A stretch of DNA of 64,000 nt from contig CBDDLH010000016.1 in NCBI GenBank assembly GCA_965230565.1, positions 1,612,001-1,676,000 of the forward strand, in the 5' to 3' direction. Every line of letters starts with the position of its first letter. Positions within the stretch are counted from its first letter, which is position 1. The notes below the pieces were generated by a model. It was not told the DNA's origin. It saw only the letters and a list, made by a program, of their open reading frames with translations, and ran no database searches. Below, one piece after another: positions 36,201-45,008 of the stretch. A program made the translations under genes and the position numbers. This DNA comes from BCD1 sp965230565 (GTDB lineage Bacteria > Bacteroidota > Bacteroidia > Chitinophagales > Saprospiraceae).

Positions 36201-36554
36201 TTATGCATCAAATGAAGAACCGCAACCGCAAGTGGATTTCGCATTTGGGTTGTTAAAGGAAAATCCTCTGTTATTGATGCCTTCCACCCAGTCGATCTCC
36301 ATGCCCATAAGGTAAAGACCATGTGCTTTTTGCATATAAACCTGAAGACCACCTATTTCAAATATTTCATCACCTTCCTGTTGGGCATCAAAGCCTAAAA
36401 TATAAGAGAATCCCGAGCATCCTCCTCCTTTAACGCCAACACGCAATCCATGCCCCTCGGGTATTTGCTGATCAACGAAAACTCTCTTTAGTTGAGCTAT
36501 TGCAGTTTCAGTAATGGTCAATGGTGCAGTTTTCGTATTATTTTCTGTGTTCAT
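36201..36554 (-). CDS. A-type iron-sulfur carrier (HesB/IscA/ErpA family)
   Basis: A 117-residue protein with the three cluster-binding cysteines of the family: Cys46 in VKGGGCSGFSY, and Cys109 and Cys111 in STCGCGSSF at the end. An N-terminal PLTITETAIAQLKRVF and the block RGFSFNNPNA agree with A-type carriers, which receive clusters from a scaffold and pass them on. It is 1.8 kb from NifU and about 2.1 kb from Mrp, on the opposite strand. Confidence 0.92.
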   Translation of the reverse strand: MNTENNTKTAPLTITETAIAQLKRVFVDQQIPEGHGLRVGVKGGGCSGFSYILGFDAQQEGDEIFEIGGLQVYMQKAHGLYLMGMEIDWVEGINNRGFSFNNPNAKSTCGCGSSFDA

Positions 36555-36736
36555 GCTTATTGTTTTTTCTCAAAATCGATTTTCAAAAGTCAAAAACTGA
36601 TCGAAATTAGGAATATTCAGTGGTAAATTGTAAATCCGATCTACATTTTTTAAACCAATAATTCAAAAGATAGTTTCGGTTCCCTTAAATATTTTGGCAA
36701 CAAAGGCTAAATTTACACCTTCAACAATAATCAAAT

Positions 36737-37258
36737 ATGGAAACCTTTTTAGAAATAATAAAACTGACTGTTCCGGCCCTGATCGTATTTCTAACCGTAT
36801 ACTATCTGCTTAAAAAATTCATCGAAGGCCAGGAAAGAATGAAAATGCTGGAGATCAGAGAAAGTCAACAGAAGGTGTCTACACCAATGCGATTGCAGGC
36901 CTACGAAAGACTATCTCTTTTCTGCGAACGTATCAGCATTCCGAATCTCGTTCTCAGGTTGAACAAACAGGGGTTATCCGCCGCTGAATTCCAAATTTCC
37001 TTATTACTGGCTATTCAACAGGAATACGAGCACAACATCACCCAGCAGGTATATGTTTCAGAAAAACTCTGGGATATCATCAAAATGGCCAAAGACGATG
37101 CGGTCAATTTTACCAGTCTCGTTGCAGAATCGGTTGATCCAAAAGCCGATGCCACTGTTTTAGCCCAGGAGTTAATTAATTATCTCGACAAACGACCTAT
37201 GAGTGGCCCTGATCAGGCACTTTTGGCCCTTAAAAAAGAAGCTTCGCTGATTTTTTAA
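36737..37258 (+). CDS. DUF7935-like membrane-anchored protein
   Basis: A 173-residue protein with one N-terminal membrane helix (LTVPALIVFLTVYYLLKKF) and a long helical cytosolic part. STPMRLQAYERLSLFCERIS, followed by LQISLLLAIQQEYEHNITQQ-like sequence and VYVSEKLWDIIKMAKDD, is typical of a conserved Bacteroidota family; I place it tentatively in DUF7935. No catalytic motif is seen. The LytTR regulator gene follows at 66 nt. Confidence 0.6.
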   Translation: METFLEIIKLTVPALIVFLTVYYLLKKFIEGQERMKMLEIRESQQKVSTPMRLQAYERLSLFCERISIPNLVLRLNKQGLSAAEFQISLLLAIQQEYEHNITQQVYVSEKLWDIIKMAKDDAVNFTSLVAESVDPKADATVLAQELINYLDKRPMSGPDQALLALKKEASLIF

Positions 37259-37323
37259 GAAAACGAGGTTTGTAAACGAATAAGTTAAATTCCTTTTTTC
37301 ATTAAATCATTATTCCCTTTCCC

Positions 37324-38061
37324 ATGAGAGCCATCATCATTGACGACAATCCGCAGGCCATCATCAGTTTGAAACAAGACCTGGCTGATTACTGTCAGGA
37401 AGTAGAAGTGATTGGAACAGCTGAAGGCGTCGTCAGTGGAGTTAAACTGCTTAAACAACAAGTACCTGATGTATTATTTCTGGATATTCAACTTCAGGAT
37501 GGAAGCGGATTTGATGTATTGGAAATACTTCCGGAGATCAACTTTGGTGTAATCTTTACCACCTCTTCTGATGCATTTGCTATTAAGGCTTTCCGGCTTG
37601 CAGCCATTGATTACCTTTTAAAACCTATTGACCCCGAACAACTCCAGGAAGCTGTTCAACGGGCAGCTGCGTTATCGGGTAATAAAAAAGACAGCCTTGA
37701 ATTGATAAAAGGCAGCATGCAACAGGGTGAGTTGCCTCAACATATTGCTTTGCACACCCAGGAAAAAATTGAGTTGATTCGTATTCACAACATTATCCGG
37801 TGTGAAGCCAATGGCAATTATACAAACTTCCACTTCGACAATGCCAAATCCCTATTGGTTACAAAAACCTTAAAGGAATTTGATAAAACCTTACAGCCCC
37901 ATAATTTCCTTAGGGTTCACCAATCCCATTTGGTCAACAAAGACCATATTAAAGCGTTTGTAAAAACAGATGGCGGTTACCTGGTGATGCAGGACAATGC
38001 CCGAATTCCGGTTTCCGTCAGAAAACGATCTATGGTAATAAAGTTTTTGGAAGGTGCCTGA
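37324..38061 (+). CDS. LytTR-family response regulator
   Basis: A 245-residue regulator. The receiver domain (about 1-120) has DDNPQAI, the phosphate-accepting Asp54 in VLFLDIQLQDGSGFD, a Thr-Thr-Ser near 81-83 and Lys102 in YLLKPIDPEQL. The DNA-binding LytTR domain (about 140-243) has IIRCEANGNYTNFHF and FLRVHQSHLVNKDHIKAF. No histidine kinase is next to it, so it is an orphan regulator. Its targets are not visible, although the large secreted reprolysin follows 134 nt later. Confidence 0.9.
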   Translation: MRAIIIDDNPQAIISLKQDLADYCQEVEVIGTAEGVVSGVKLLKQQVPDVLFLDIQLQDGSGFDVLEILPEINFGVIFTTSSDAFAIKAFRLAAIDYLLKPIDPEQLQEAVQRAAALSGNKKDSLELIKGSMQQGELPQHIALHTQEKIELIRIHNIIRCEANGNYTNFHFDNAKSLLVTKTLKEFDKTLQPHNFLRVHQSHLVNKDHIKAFVKTDGGYLVMQDNARIPVSVRKRSMVIKFLEGA

Positions 38062-38195
38062 CAATTACCACTATACCATACTATAAAAATTAAAGGCTCT
38101 TAAGTATTTTTGCAATCCTAACCATGCTCTCCACCTAATCCCCCATTCCATTTTGGAAACTTTTTTGTATTTCGACAACTACAATCTCCAATCTT

Positions 38196-41100
38196 ATGTC
38201 AAAACTGACTTGGTATTCAGTATCCCTTTTGGTTTTTTTACCTTTTTTCCTTCATGGACAAAACAGTGCTCATTATTGGTTCGATAAAACCGAAGAACAA
38301 ATTACTCCTGTGGGAAACAGGGTCATTGTTCCTAATGTTTACAGAACTATAGAATCAGATACCCTCACGCTTAAGGAAATTATCAATCAAGCTCCTCATG
38401 AGTCTGCGGTTGCTGCCATAAACAGTGACGTAATTCTTACGGTACCAATGCCTGATGGCACCAGCGAGAATTTCCGGATTGTCTTGTACGATATGATGGA
38501 ACCGGGCCTTTCTGAAGAGTATCCTGTAATCAAAACCGGCTATGGGATCAGTACCGGTAAAAACGTAGCCTCTATCCGGTTTGACTGGACCTACAGAGGC
38601 TTCCATGCCTTTATCAGGACTATGGACAATATTATTTTCATCGACCCTTATTGCTTTGACGACAAGGTTCATTATGTCTCTTATTATAAAAAGGATTATC
38701 CGGAACCGGAAGAACCATTTGTTTGTCATGTAGAAACTCCGATAGCCTCAACAGATATAGTTGAACCGTTGGAGAAATCAGGAGACTGCATTCTTCGGGA
38801 GTACAGACTTGCCATGGCAACCACCGGGCAGTATTCCAATTACCACGGGGCTTTCAGTTCCTCGCAATCCGGTCTTGTTATGGCTGCCGTGGTCACTACG
38901 ATGAATCGGGTGAACGGTGTTTACGAGCAAGATGTGACCATCAGAATGGTTTTAATCGATGAAACCCCCCAAGTGTTCTATTACAGCGGAGCAACAGACC
39001 CCTATTCCAATAATAATGGAGGGGCAATGCTCAACGAAAACCAAAATACCCTCAACAGTGTGATCGGATTCAGCAATTATGACATTGGGCACGTTTTCAG
39101 TACCGGAGGGGGAGGAATTGCCAATCTCTATTCACCGTGTACAAGCAATAAAGCCAAGGGAGTTACAGGTTCCTCGAATCCGGTTGGAGACCCATTTGAT
39201 ATTGATTATGTTGCTCATGAGATGGGCCATCAATGGGGTGCGAATCATACCCAAAATAATAATTGTAATCGTAACAATGCTACTGCGATGGAGCCTGGAA
39301 GTGCGTCCACCATTATGGGTTATGCGGGAATTTGTTCTCCAAATATACAATCCAACAGTGATGCTTACTTCCACGGTATAAGTATCCAGGAAATGAATAA
39401 TTTCATCGTTAATGGCAACGGGAATAATTGTGATGCTCCTGTTGTTGGATTTTCAAATTCTGCCCCCACAGTATCTGCAGGAAGTAACTATACCATTCCG
39501 GCCTCAACACCTTTTGTTTTGACTGCTATCGGATCTGACCCCGATGGTGACCCAATCACTTATTGCTGGGAACAATGGGATAACGAGGTGAATAATACGA
39601 TGCCTCCGACAGCATTCAATACGCAAGGGCCGGTTTTCCGCTCCCTTTTTCCATCCAGTTCTCCAAAACGTTACTTCCCGAACCTCACAGATCTTGTCAA
39701 CAATGTAACACCAACATGGGAGGTTTTGCCAGCGGTTACCAGAAATATGGAATTCCGGGTTACCGCCAGAGATTTTAACGGAACGGCCGGATGTACCGAT
39801 GAAGATAATATGAATGTGAGCGTCAATGCAGGAGCTGGCCCATTTGTGGTCACGGATCCATCCTTGCCTACTAACTGGACAGAAGGTCAGTCAGAAACTG
39901 TCACCTGGGACGTTGCCGGCACCATAAATGCTCCGATAAGTTGTGCAAATGTAGATATCCTGTTGTCTTATGACGGAGGCTTTACCTACCCTGTGACACT
40001 GGCATCAGGAGTTCCTAATACCGGTTCTGCAAATATTACAGTACCGGTAGGTACTACCATCACTGCCAGGGTAATGGTCATTTGTTCTGACAACATATTT
40101 TTCGATATTTCCAATAATAACTTCACCATTGATGCCGCTACATTTCCGGATTACACCATGTCTGTCAGCCCTGATGAGTTAAGTGCTTGTAGTGATGAAA
40201 ATGCTTCATTTACCATTGACGTTGGTTCTTTGCTGGGATATAACTTCCCGGTAAGTCTGTCCGTATCAGGGCTTCCCTTTGGAGCTGCATCGTCTTTTAG
40301 CAGCAACCCTGTGAGTCCTGGAAACTCATCCACCCTCACAATATCCAATCTAAATTTCATCCCGGGAGGAACTTATACCCTAACCATACAAGCCTCAAGT
40401 GCCACCGGAATGAAATCAGTTAATGTTGACCTCCAGGTTTTTCAGGTTCCTCAATCAATAAATCTCCAGCTTCCTGCCGACAATGCAGGCGATGTAAGTC
40501 TGATGCCCACTTTGACCTGGCAAACGGATGCTAATGCCAATCTTTATCATATTCAGGTGGCAACAGACATTAACTTTACAAACCTCATTATTAATTCAAC
40601 CACGATGAGCACCTCCTTAATTATTGATTCCGAACTCCTTCCAAATACAAAGTATTATTGGAGAGTAAGGGGCTATAATCATTCCTGTGAAGGTCCATGG
40701 GGAAGCACCAGAACTTTCGTTACCCTCCCCTGCAGTTCTTTCTTTTCCGGAACAGATGTGATTATCCCGTCATTCGGTACTGTTGATGCAACACTCAACA
40801 TTTCACATACCGGGGATGCCACGGATATAAACGTTGCCAATATCACCGGAACCCACTCTTTCATTGGAGACCTTACTTTCCTGCTCATTGCCCCTGACAA
40901 CACCCAGGTTACGCTGATGAGCAATGAATGTGGTAATGACAATAACTTCAACATTGGGTTTGACGACCAATCCGCGTCGAGTAATATTCCTTGTCCTCCG
41001 ACTACGGGTCAGATTTACCAGCCGAGTGGTAATCTTTCTGATTTCATCGGTAAGCAGATCAATGGTAACTGGAGGCTGCGAATTGATGATAACACACCCG

Positions 41101-41693
41101 GTGATGGAGGCCAACTCGATGAATGGGAGATCAGAATATGTGCCATCAACTCGACGCTTTTACCTGTGGAACTGTTGACATTTGATGCCAAAGCTTTGGA
41201 CAGATCAATTCTATTAAACTGGTCCACTGCCACAGAAATTGATAATGCAGGTTTTGAAATTGAAAGGAAAGCTGAAACCGAAAACGAATTCACCTCTATC
41301 GGTTGGGTGGAAGGAAAAGGGAATAATAGTCTTGACCTTTCGTATTATGATTTCGAAGACCGTAATGTAGTCCCCGGAGTAATCTATTACTACCGTTTAC
41401 GTCAATTGGATTTTGATGGTAAAGAAACCTATTCGGAAATTCGCTCAGCAACCTTACAACAAACCGGTGAAGGATTTCTTGTATTCCCAAACCCGGTAAC
41501 AGAAAGGCTCAATGTTCATTGCCTGGAAGACATTTCCGAAAACATTCCGGTCTCCATCACCGATATACAGGGACGAACTTTATTAGAAACCGAAATGGAA
41601 GATTGCCAGATGACAATTGACCTTACCAATCTTACCTCAGGAGTTTACATCCTGAAAATTGGCGGCCAACAACACCGGATAATCAAAGATTAA
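38196..41693 (+). CDS. Secreted reprolysin-type metallopeptidase with P-domain and type IX signal
   Basis: An 1165-residue multidomain protein. Signal peptide to about residue 21. A propeptide-like region leads to the M12B zinc site HEMGHQWGANH with His341, Glu342, His345 and His351. Then come beta-sandwich domains, a fibronectin type III-like part at about 757-845 (TPTLTWQTDANANLYHIQVA), and a proprotein-convertase P-domain at about 849-985 (FIGDLTFLLIAPDNTQVTLM, GNWRLRIDDNTPGDGGQLDE). The C-terminus is a type A sorting domain starting near 1095 (FPNPVTERLNV) and ending GGQQHRIIKD. It should be exported by the type IX system and act outside the cell as a protease. A hairpin follows the stop. 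Confidence 0.92.
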   Translation: MSKLTWYSVSLLVFLPFFLHGQNSAHYWFDKTEEQITPVGNRVIVPNVYRTIESDTLTLKEIINQAPHESAVAAINSDVILTVPMPDGTSENFRIVLYDMMEPGLSEEYPVIKTGYGISTGKNVASIRFDWTYRGFHAFIRTMDNIIFIDPYCFDDKVHYVSYYKKDYPEPEEPFVCHVETPIASTDIVEPLEKSGDCILREYRLAMATTGQYSNYHGAFSSSQSGLVMAAVVTTMNRVNGVYEQDVTIRMVLIDETPQVFYYSGATDPYSNNNGGAMLNENQNTLNSVIGFSNYDIGHVFSTGGGGIANLYSPCTSNKAKGVTGSSNPVGDPFDIDYVAHEMGHQWGANHTQNNNCNRNNATAMEPGSASTIMGYAGICSPNIQSNSDAYFHGISIQEMNNFIVNGNGNNCDAPVVGFSNSAPTVSAGSNYTIPASTPFVLTAIGSDPDGDPITYCWEQWDNEVNNTMPPTAFNTQGPVFRSLFPSSSPKRYFPNLTDLVNNVTPTWEVLPAVTRNMEFRVTARDFNGTAGCTDEDNMNVSVNAGAGPFVVTDPSLPTNWTEGQSETVTWDVAGTINAPISCANVDILLSYDGGFTYPVTLASGVPNTGSANITVPVGTTITARVMVICSDNIFFDISNNNFTIDAATFPDYTMSVSPDELSACSDENASFTIDVGSLLGYNFPVSLSVSGLPFGAASSFSSNPVSPGNSSTLTISNLNFIPGGTYTLTIQASSATGMKSVNVDLQVFQVPQSINLQLPADNAGDVSLMPTLTWQTDANANLYHIQVATDINFTNLIINSTTMSTSLIIDSELLPNTKYYWRVRGYNHSCEGPWGSTRTFVTLPCSSFFSGTDVIIPSFGTVDATLNISHTGDATDINVANITGTHSFIGDLTFLLIAPDNTQVTLMSNECGNDNNFNIGFDDQSASSNIPCPPTTGQIYQPSGNLSDFIGKQINGNWRLRIDDNTPGDGGQLDEWEIRICAINSTLLPVELLTFDAKALDRSILLNWSTATEIDNAGFEIERKAETENEFTSIGWVEGKGNNSLDLSYYDFEDRNVVPGVIYYYRLRQLDFDGKETYSEIRSATLQQTGEGFLVFPNPVTERLNVHCLEDISENIPVSITDIQGRTLLETEMEDCQMTIDLTNLTSGVYILKIGGQQHRIIKD

Positions 41694-41700
41694 CTATCAA

Positions 41701-41746
41701 ACCACAAACCACTTCAAACACAATTCAATTTGAGGTGGTTTGTGGT
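41701..41746. terminator. 18-bp hairpin between convergent genes
   Basis: ACCACAAACCACTTCAAA pairs with TTTGAGGTGGTTTGTGGT with one G-U type mismatch. It lies between the reprolysin and S41 genes, which converge, and could end both, although neither side has a long T-run. Confidence 0.65.
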
Positions 41747-41751
41747 CTTCC

Positions 41752-43176
41752 TTAATTCCCCCCTCCAACATTTTGCTTGATCCAGTCCATTTCAAGATCT
41801 TTTTCAAGCCTTATATCCTCAATATCATAAGGTATCATTACATCAGGTATCACTCCCCTGCCCTGATCAGGAATTAATTGGTAGTTCAGCCAATAAAATG
41901 GTATCCTGACTTCTATTTTTGAATTCGGTAACCTGATGGTAGTATAATATAAACCATTATTACCGGCAGCTCCTCCTCCGGATTCTTCACCAATTATTTG
42001 AGCCTGATTTTTATATTTCAGCAGTGTTGCCAGATAACTGCTCGAAGAAGCTGAATATCCATTGGTGATCACAAAAACCTGACCGTCAAAATTGTTTTTT
42101 TCCTTTACCTTCGTTTTAAACTCTGCAATTTTTTTTCCTGACCTTTTATATTTTTTTCGGCATTCCACAGATCGCTTGAGAGAAAACATAATAAAACCAA
42201 TCTTTGATCCAAAGCTGGAATAGCGGAATGTCGGGGCTTTTTGTCTTTCCAGGAGAATGACAAAATCCTCATCAAGAATATGCTTTAAAACTTTGTTGGC
42301 ATCACTGATGCTTCCTCCCAGGTTGTCCCTGACATCAATGACTAAATTGGGTATTTCATTTTCCTCTAATGATCTGAAAAGGTCTTTGTAGAATTTCCGG
42401 GTTTTTCGCTTATATGGATTAAAAGCATTTATTTTCAACAATGCCCAATTACCCTCTTCTTCATAAAAATGGTTTTTTACCTGAAATTTCCAGGTTTCCT
42501 CCTCCCTGGTTCCTTTTCCGTTTTTGCCGGACTTTGGTTTAAGTTTGGGAATAACGGCCACGGTATCCTTACCTGAAATCTGAAACGTAAAATTCACTAG
42601 ACTATCTGTACCGAAATAACTGTGATATAGCCTGCCGAGATTTGCCCCGCGGGACAACAAACGTGTCATGAAGGTGGTATTATATCCATCGGAAGCATGA
42701 TAATCCATTAACTCCTGAAGAATGGTATCTGTTGTATGTCCATCAATTTCAAGTACTTTTTGCCATTGAAGATTTTGAAAGGTATCCAACAGATTTTTTT
42801 TGGTCCAGACACTATCTCCATCCGTATGAAATTCAAATGGGATGAATGTTGCTCTTGGAGTTCCTTTTTTTATCTTTTTGAGTTTCCTGCGGGCATTGGT
42901 GTGAATACATCCTACAGAGGTAAGCAATTCATTGATCTCAAGAACAAACCGGGCTTCAGAAAGCCCCGAAACGGTTTTGCTTTGAAGAATCTCAAAATTT
43001 TGATCCATGGAATCTTTGGAAGTGTACCTGAAGGGACTGGGGTGTATTTGGTATAAAGCTTCTTTCAGGTAGGTTATATCCTCCATAAGCTCAACCTCCG
43101 TAAAAGTCCTGGATTGAGCAAAGGAACATAAAGGAATCAACAGCATAGATAACACTACAAAAAAAGGGAGTCTCAT
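41752..43176 (-). CDS. S41 family peptidase (C-terminal processing protease-like)
   Basis: The start at 43176 gives MRLPFFVVLSMLLIPLCSFA, a signal peptide, better than the earlier Met at 43242. The protein has 474 residues. Key family blocks are VIDVRDNLGGSISDANKVLK, then VFVITNGYSASSSSYLATLL with the nucleophile Ser in the run after Tyr, and AQIIGEESGGGAAGNNGLYY with the likely Lys/Glu partner region. No PDZ domain is clearly visible between the N-terminal part and the catalytic domain. It should act in the periplasm or on the cell surface. It converges on the reprolysin gene. Confidence 0.85.
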   Translation of the reverse strand: MRLPFFVVLSMLLIPLCSFAQSRTFTEVELMEDITYLKEALYQIHPSPFRYTSKDSMDQNFEILQSKTVSGLSEARFVLEINELLTSVGCIHTNARRKLKKIKKGTPRATFIPFEFHTDGDSVWTKKNLLDTFQNLQWQKVLEIDGHTTDTILQELMDYHASDGYNTTFMTRLLSRGANLGRLYHSYFGTDSLVNFTFQISGKDTVAVIPKLKPKSGKNGKGTREEETWKFQVKNHFYEEEGNWALLKINAFNPYKRKTRKFYKDLFRSLEENEIPNLVIDVRDNLGGSISDANKVLKHILDEDFVILLERQKAPTFRYSSFGSKIGFIMFSLKRSVECRKKYKRSGKKIAEFKTKVKEKNNFDGQVFVITNGYSASSSSYLATLLKYKNQAQIIGEESGGGAAGNNGLYYTTIRLPNSKIEVRIPFYWLNYQLIPDQGRGVIPDVMIPYDIEDIRLEKDLEMDWIKQNVGGGN

Positions 43177-43353
43177 AAATGTCATATCAGGTGTCACTCC
43201 ACGATAGAGGAGTTTGCGGTTTAAAAAGCGTGAAATTCCCAAAAATTAGCAGGATAACCAAATTGAAACGTCTTTTCCCATTTCGGGCCGGTTTCTTTTT
43301 AATTCCACGGCAAATAAACTTCTAAGGAGCCGGCATAGTTGCTGGGCATTTCG

Positions 43354-43361
43354 TACTTTTG
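43354..43361 (+). promoter_or_regulatory. -7 box before the DUF3298 lipoprotein gene
   Basis: TACTTTTG matches the Bacteroidota -7 element, 28 nt before the ATG. A -33 element at normal distance is not clear. Confidence 0.45.
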
Positions 43362-43389
43362 CATGAATAAAAATGAGGCGGGGGACAAT

Positions 43390-44181
43390 ATGAGCAAATA
43401 TTCATTTTTCTATATTTTCACCCTGGTGTTATTGATAAGTAATTGCCAGGACAATCCGAACGACAATAGCAGCGAAGCGGAGCTGGTTGTCTTTGAAACC
43501 TATTCAGATAAATGGTTTGCTCCTTTTTGTGACTCCGATACCCTTCATTGTGCTAAAGTTGAAGCCTCTTTTCCATTAGTGACAGGTGCACCATCTCCAA
43601 TCGGGCAAGGGATCAACGACAGTATTTTAAAATTTGTCAAATACTCCATCAGCTCTTTCCACCACGGCTCCTCTCAATCCGAAATACAAATTGAGGATCT
43701 GGTGGCCGAGTTCTTTGATGAATACCTACTTTTTACGGAAGATTTTCCCGATTTTGAAATGCCCTGGACAATTGAGATCAAGGGAAAAATTCTTTATCAG
43801 TCCGACAAAATCATTTCCATACAAATGGAGGAGTATTCCTACACAGGAGGCGCTCATCCCAACTATAACATTTCTCTCCTCAATTTTGACCTTGTCAGAC
43901 AAAGAGTTATTCAGCTTGATGATCTGATTACCGATCAGGAAAAACTAAAAATCATTGCCTCTGAGAAATTCCGAAAAGCCCGGGATATTCGTGCTGAGGA
44001 TAGTTTTGAAAGTGCAGGTTTTCTTTTTGGCGATTCATTCTCTCTCCCGGCTAATTTTGCTCTAACGGAAGAAGGCTTATACTTTTTTTACAACCCCTAT
44101 GAAGTAGGTGCATATGTTCTCGGACCAACCTCTTTCACCATCCCTTACAGGGAAATTGAATCCATTTTGGAAAAACCTTAA
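43390..44181 (+). CDS. Lipoprotein with DUF3298/RsiV-like domain
   Basis: I start at 43390, where MSKYSFFYIFTLVLLISNC gives a lipobox with Cys19; the earlier Met adds a non-signal stretch. The 263-residue protein matches the DUF3298/DUF4163 pattern of RsiV and PdaC-like extracellular domains: FPLVTGAPSPIGQGINDSIL early, the diagnostic SYTGGAHPNYNISLLNFDL near 150, and FYNPYEVGAYVLGPTSFTIP near the end. In other species such domains sense lysozyme or bind sugars; here the role is unknown. Anchored in the outer or inner membrane by lipid. Confidence 0.8.
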   Translation: MSKYSFFYIFTLVLLISNCQDNPNDNSSEAELVVFETYSDKWFAPFCDSDTLHCAKVEASFPLVTGAPSPIGQGINDSILKFVKYSISSFHHGSSQSEIQIEDLVAEFFDEYLLFTEDFPDFEMPWTIEIKGKILYQSDKIISIQMEEYSYTGGAHPNYNISLLNFDLVRQRVIQLDDLITDQEKLKIIASEKFRKARDIRAEDSFESAGFLFGDSFSLPANFALTEEGLYFFYNPYEVGAYVLGPTSFTIPYREIESILEKP

Positions 44182-44265
44182 GATAAATTTGATCCGGACA
44201 AAAAGTTTCCCCGATTCTCTTCCGTAAAAGCAATCTATAAGTATTATTATTGTCTTTGATTTTGA

Positions 44266-44502
44266 GTGCGATTAACTTCAATAATTCATTTTTTAAGGGA
44301 AAGTAAATGTGCTCAGGAAAAAATCAAATTATACATACCTGACCAAATACAAACAGGCAAGCTGGCATTCCAAACCAATAGCGATTGGGATTGGGTACTT
44401 GTTAAAAAAACTTTTCAATTCAATAACGAGAACAATATTGTCAGACTGCATGATTGGAAGATCGGCTATACTGTTGATTTCATTCCAAATTTCATCAATT
44501 AA
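44266..44502 (+). CDS. Doubtful short reading frame or gene fragment
   Basis: A 78-codon frame starting at GTG. The second half (KIKLYIPDQIQTGKLAFQTN and WDWVLVKKTFQFNNENNIVR) looks protein-like, with coherent polarity, but no family is recognised and there is no clear ribosome binding site. It ends 11 nt before the META lipoprotein gene. It may be a remnant of a longer gene. Confidence 0.25.
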   Translation: MRLTSIIHFLRESKCAQEKIKLYIPDQIQTGKLAFQTNSDWDWVLVKKTFQFNNENNIVRLHDWKIGYTVDFIPNFIN

Positions 44503-44513
44503 AATATTTCGTC

Positions 44514-44993
44514 ATGAACTTTAGAATTTTTATTCTTTTTGCATTAGGAATTTGTTTCACTTCCTGTAATGAATCTCCAAAAAACGGGGATCAAAATGAA
44601 GAAACGCCAACAGTTGAAATTACGCCGGTTTCAACACCCTCGGCAGACATGGCAGAAATGCAGTTGCAAAAGTGGGAAGTAACAGATATGATTTTCGACA
44701 ATGATGGTATTGGAGTTGCCCTGGATAAAAAACCATACCTCATTTTCAGAGACGGTCGTGCCAGTGGTTTTGCCGGATGTAATTCCTTTGTGGGAGAATA
44801 TGTTGAAGGTGAAAATAACGGCCTGAACTTTAACAACCTGGGCAGTACCAAAAAGGCTTGTCCAGAGGGCGCCAAAGTAGAAGACCGTTTTTTAAAACTG
44901 ATGGAAACGGCCCATAGTTTTGAGCTCAACGCCAATAAAAATAAACTCAAGATCAAGTCCGCCAACGGTCAAATTCATTTAGTACTCAAATAA
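44514..44993 (+). CDS. META domain lipoprotein (HslJ-like)
   Basis: A 159-residue lipoprotein; the lipobox is GICFTSC, so Cys18 is lipidated. After a Pro/Thr-rich linker comes one META domain: LQKWEVTDMIFDNDGIGVAL, KPYLIFRDGRASGFAGCNSF, LGSTKKACP and a short C-terminal strand. META domain proteins such as HslJ are envelope-associated; in some bacteria they are linked to stress or novobiocin resistance. pgi follows 15 nt later. Confidence 0.85.
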   Translation: MNFRIFILFALGICFTSCNESPKNGDQNEETPTVEITPVSTPSADMAEMQLQKWEVTDMIFDNDGIGVALDKKPYLIFRDGRASGFAGCNSFVGEYVEGENNGLNFNNLGSTKKACPEGAKVEDRFLKLMETAHSFELNANKNKLKIKSANGQIHLVLK

Positions 44994-45008
44994 TTCAATC
45001 AAAATCTT

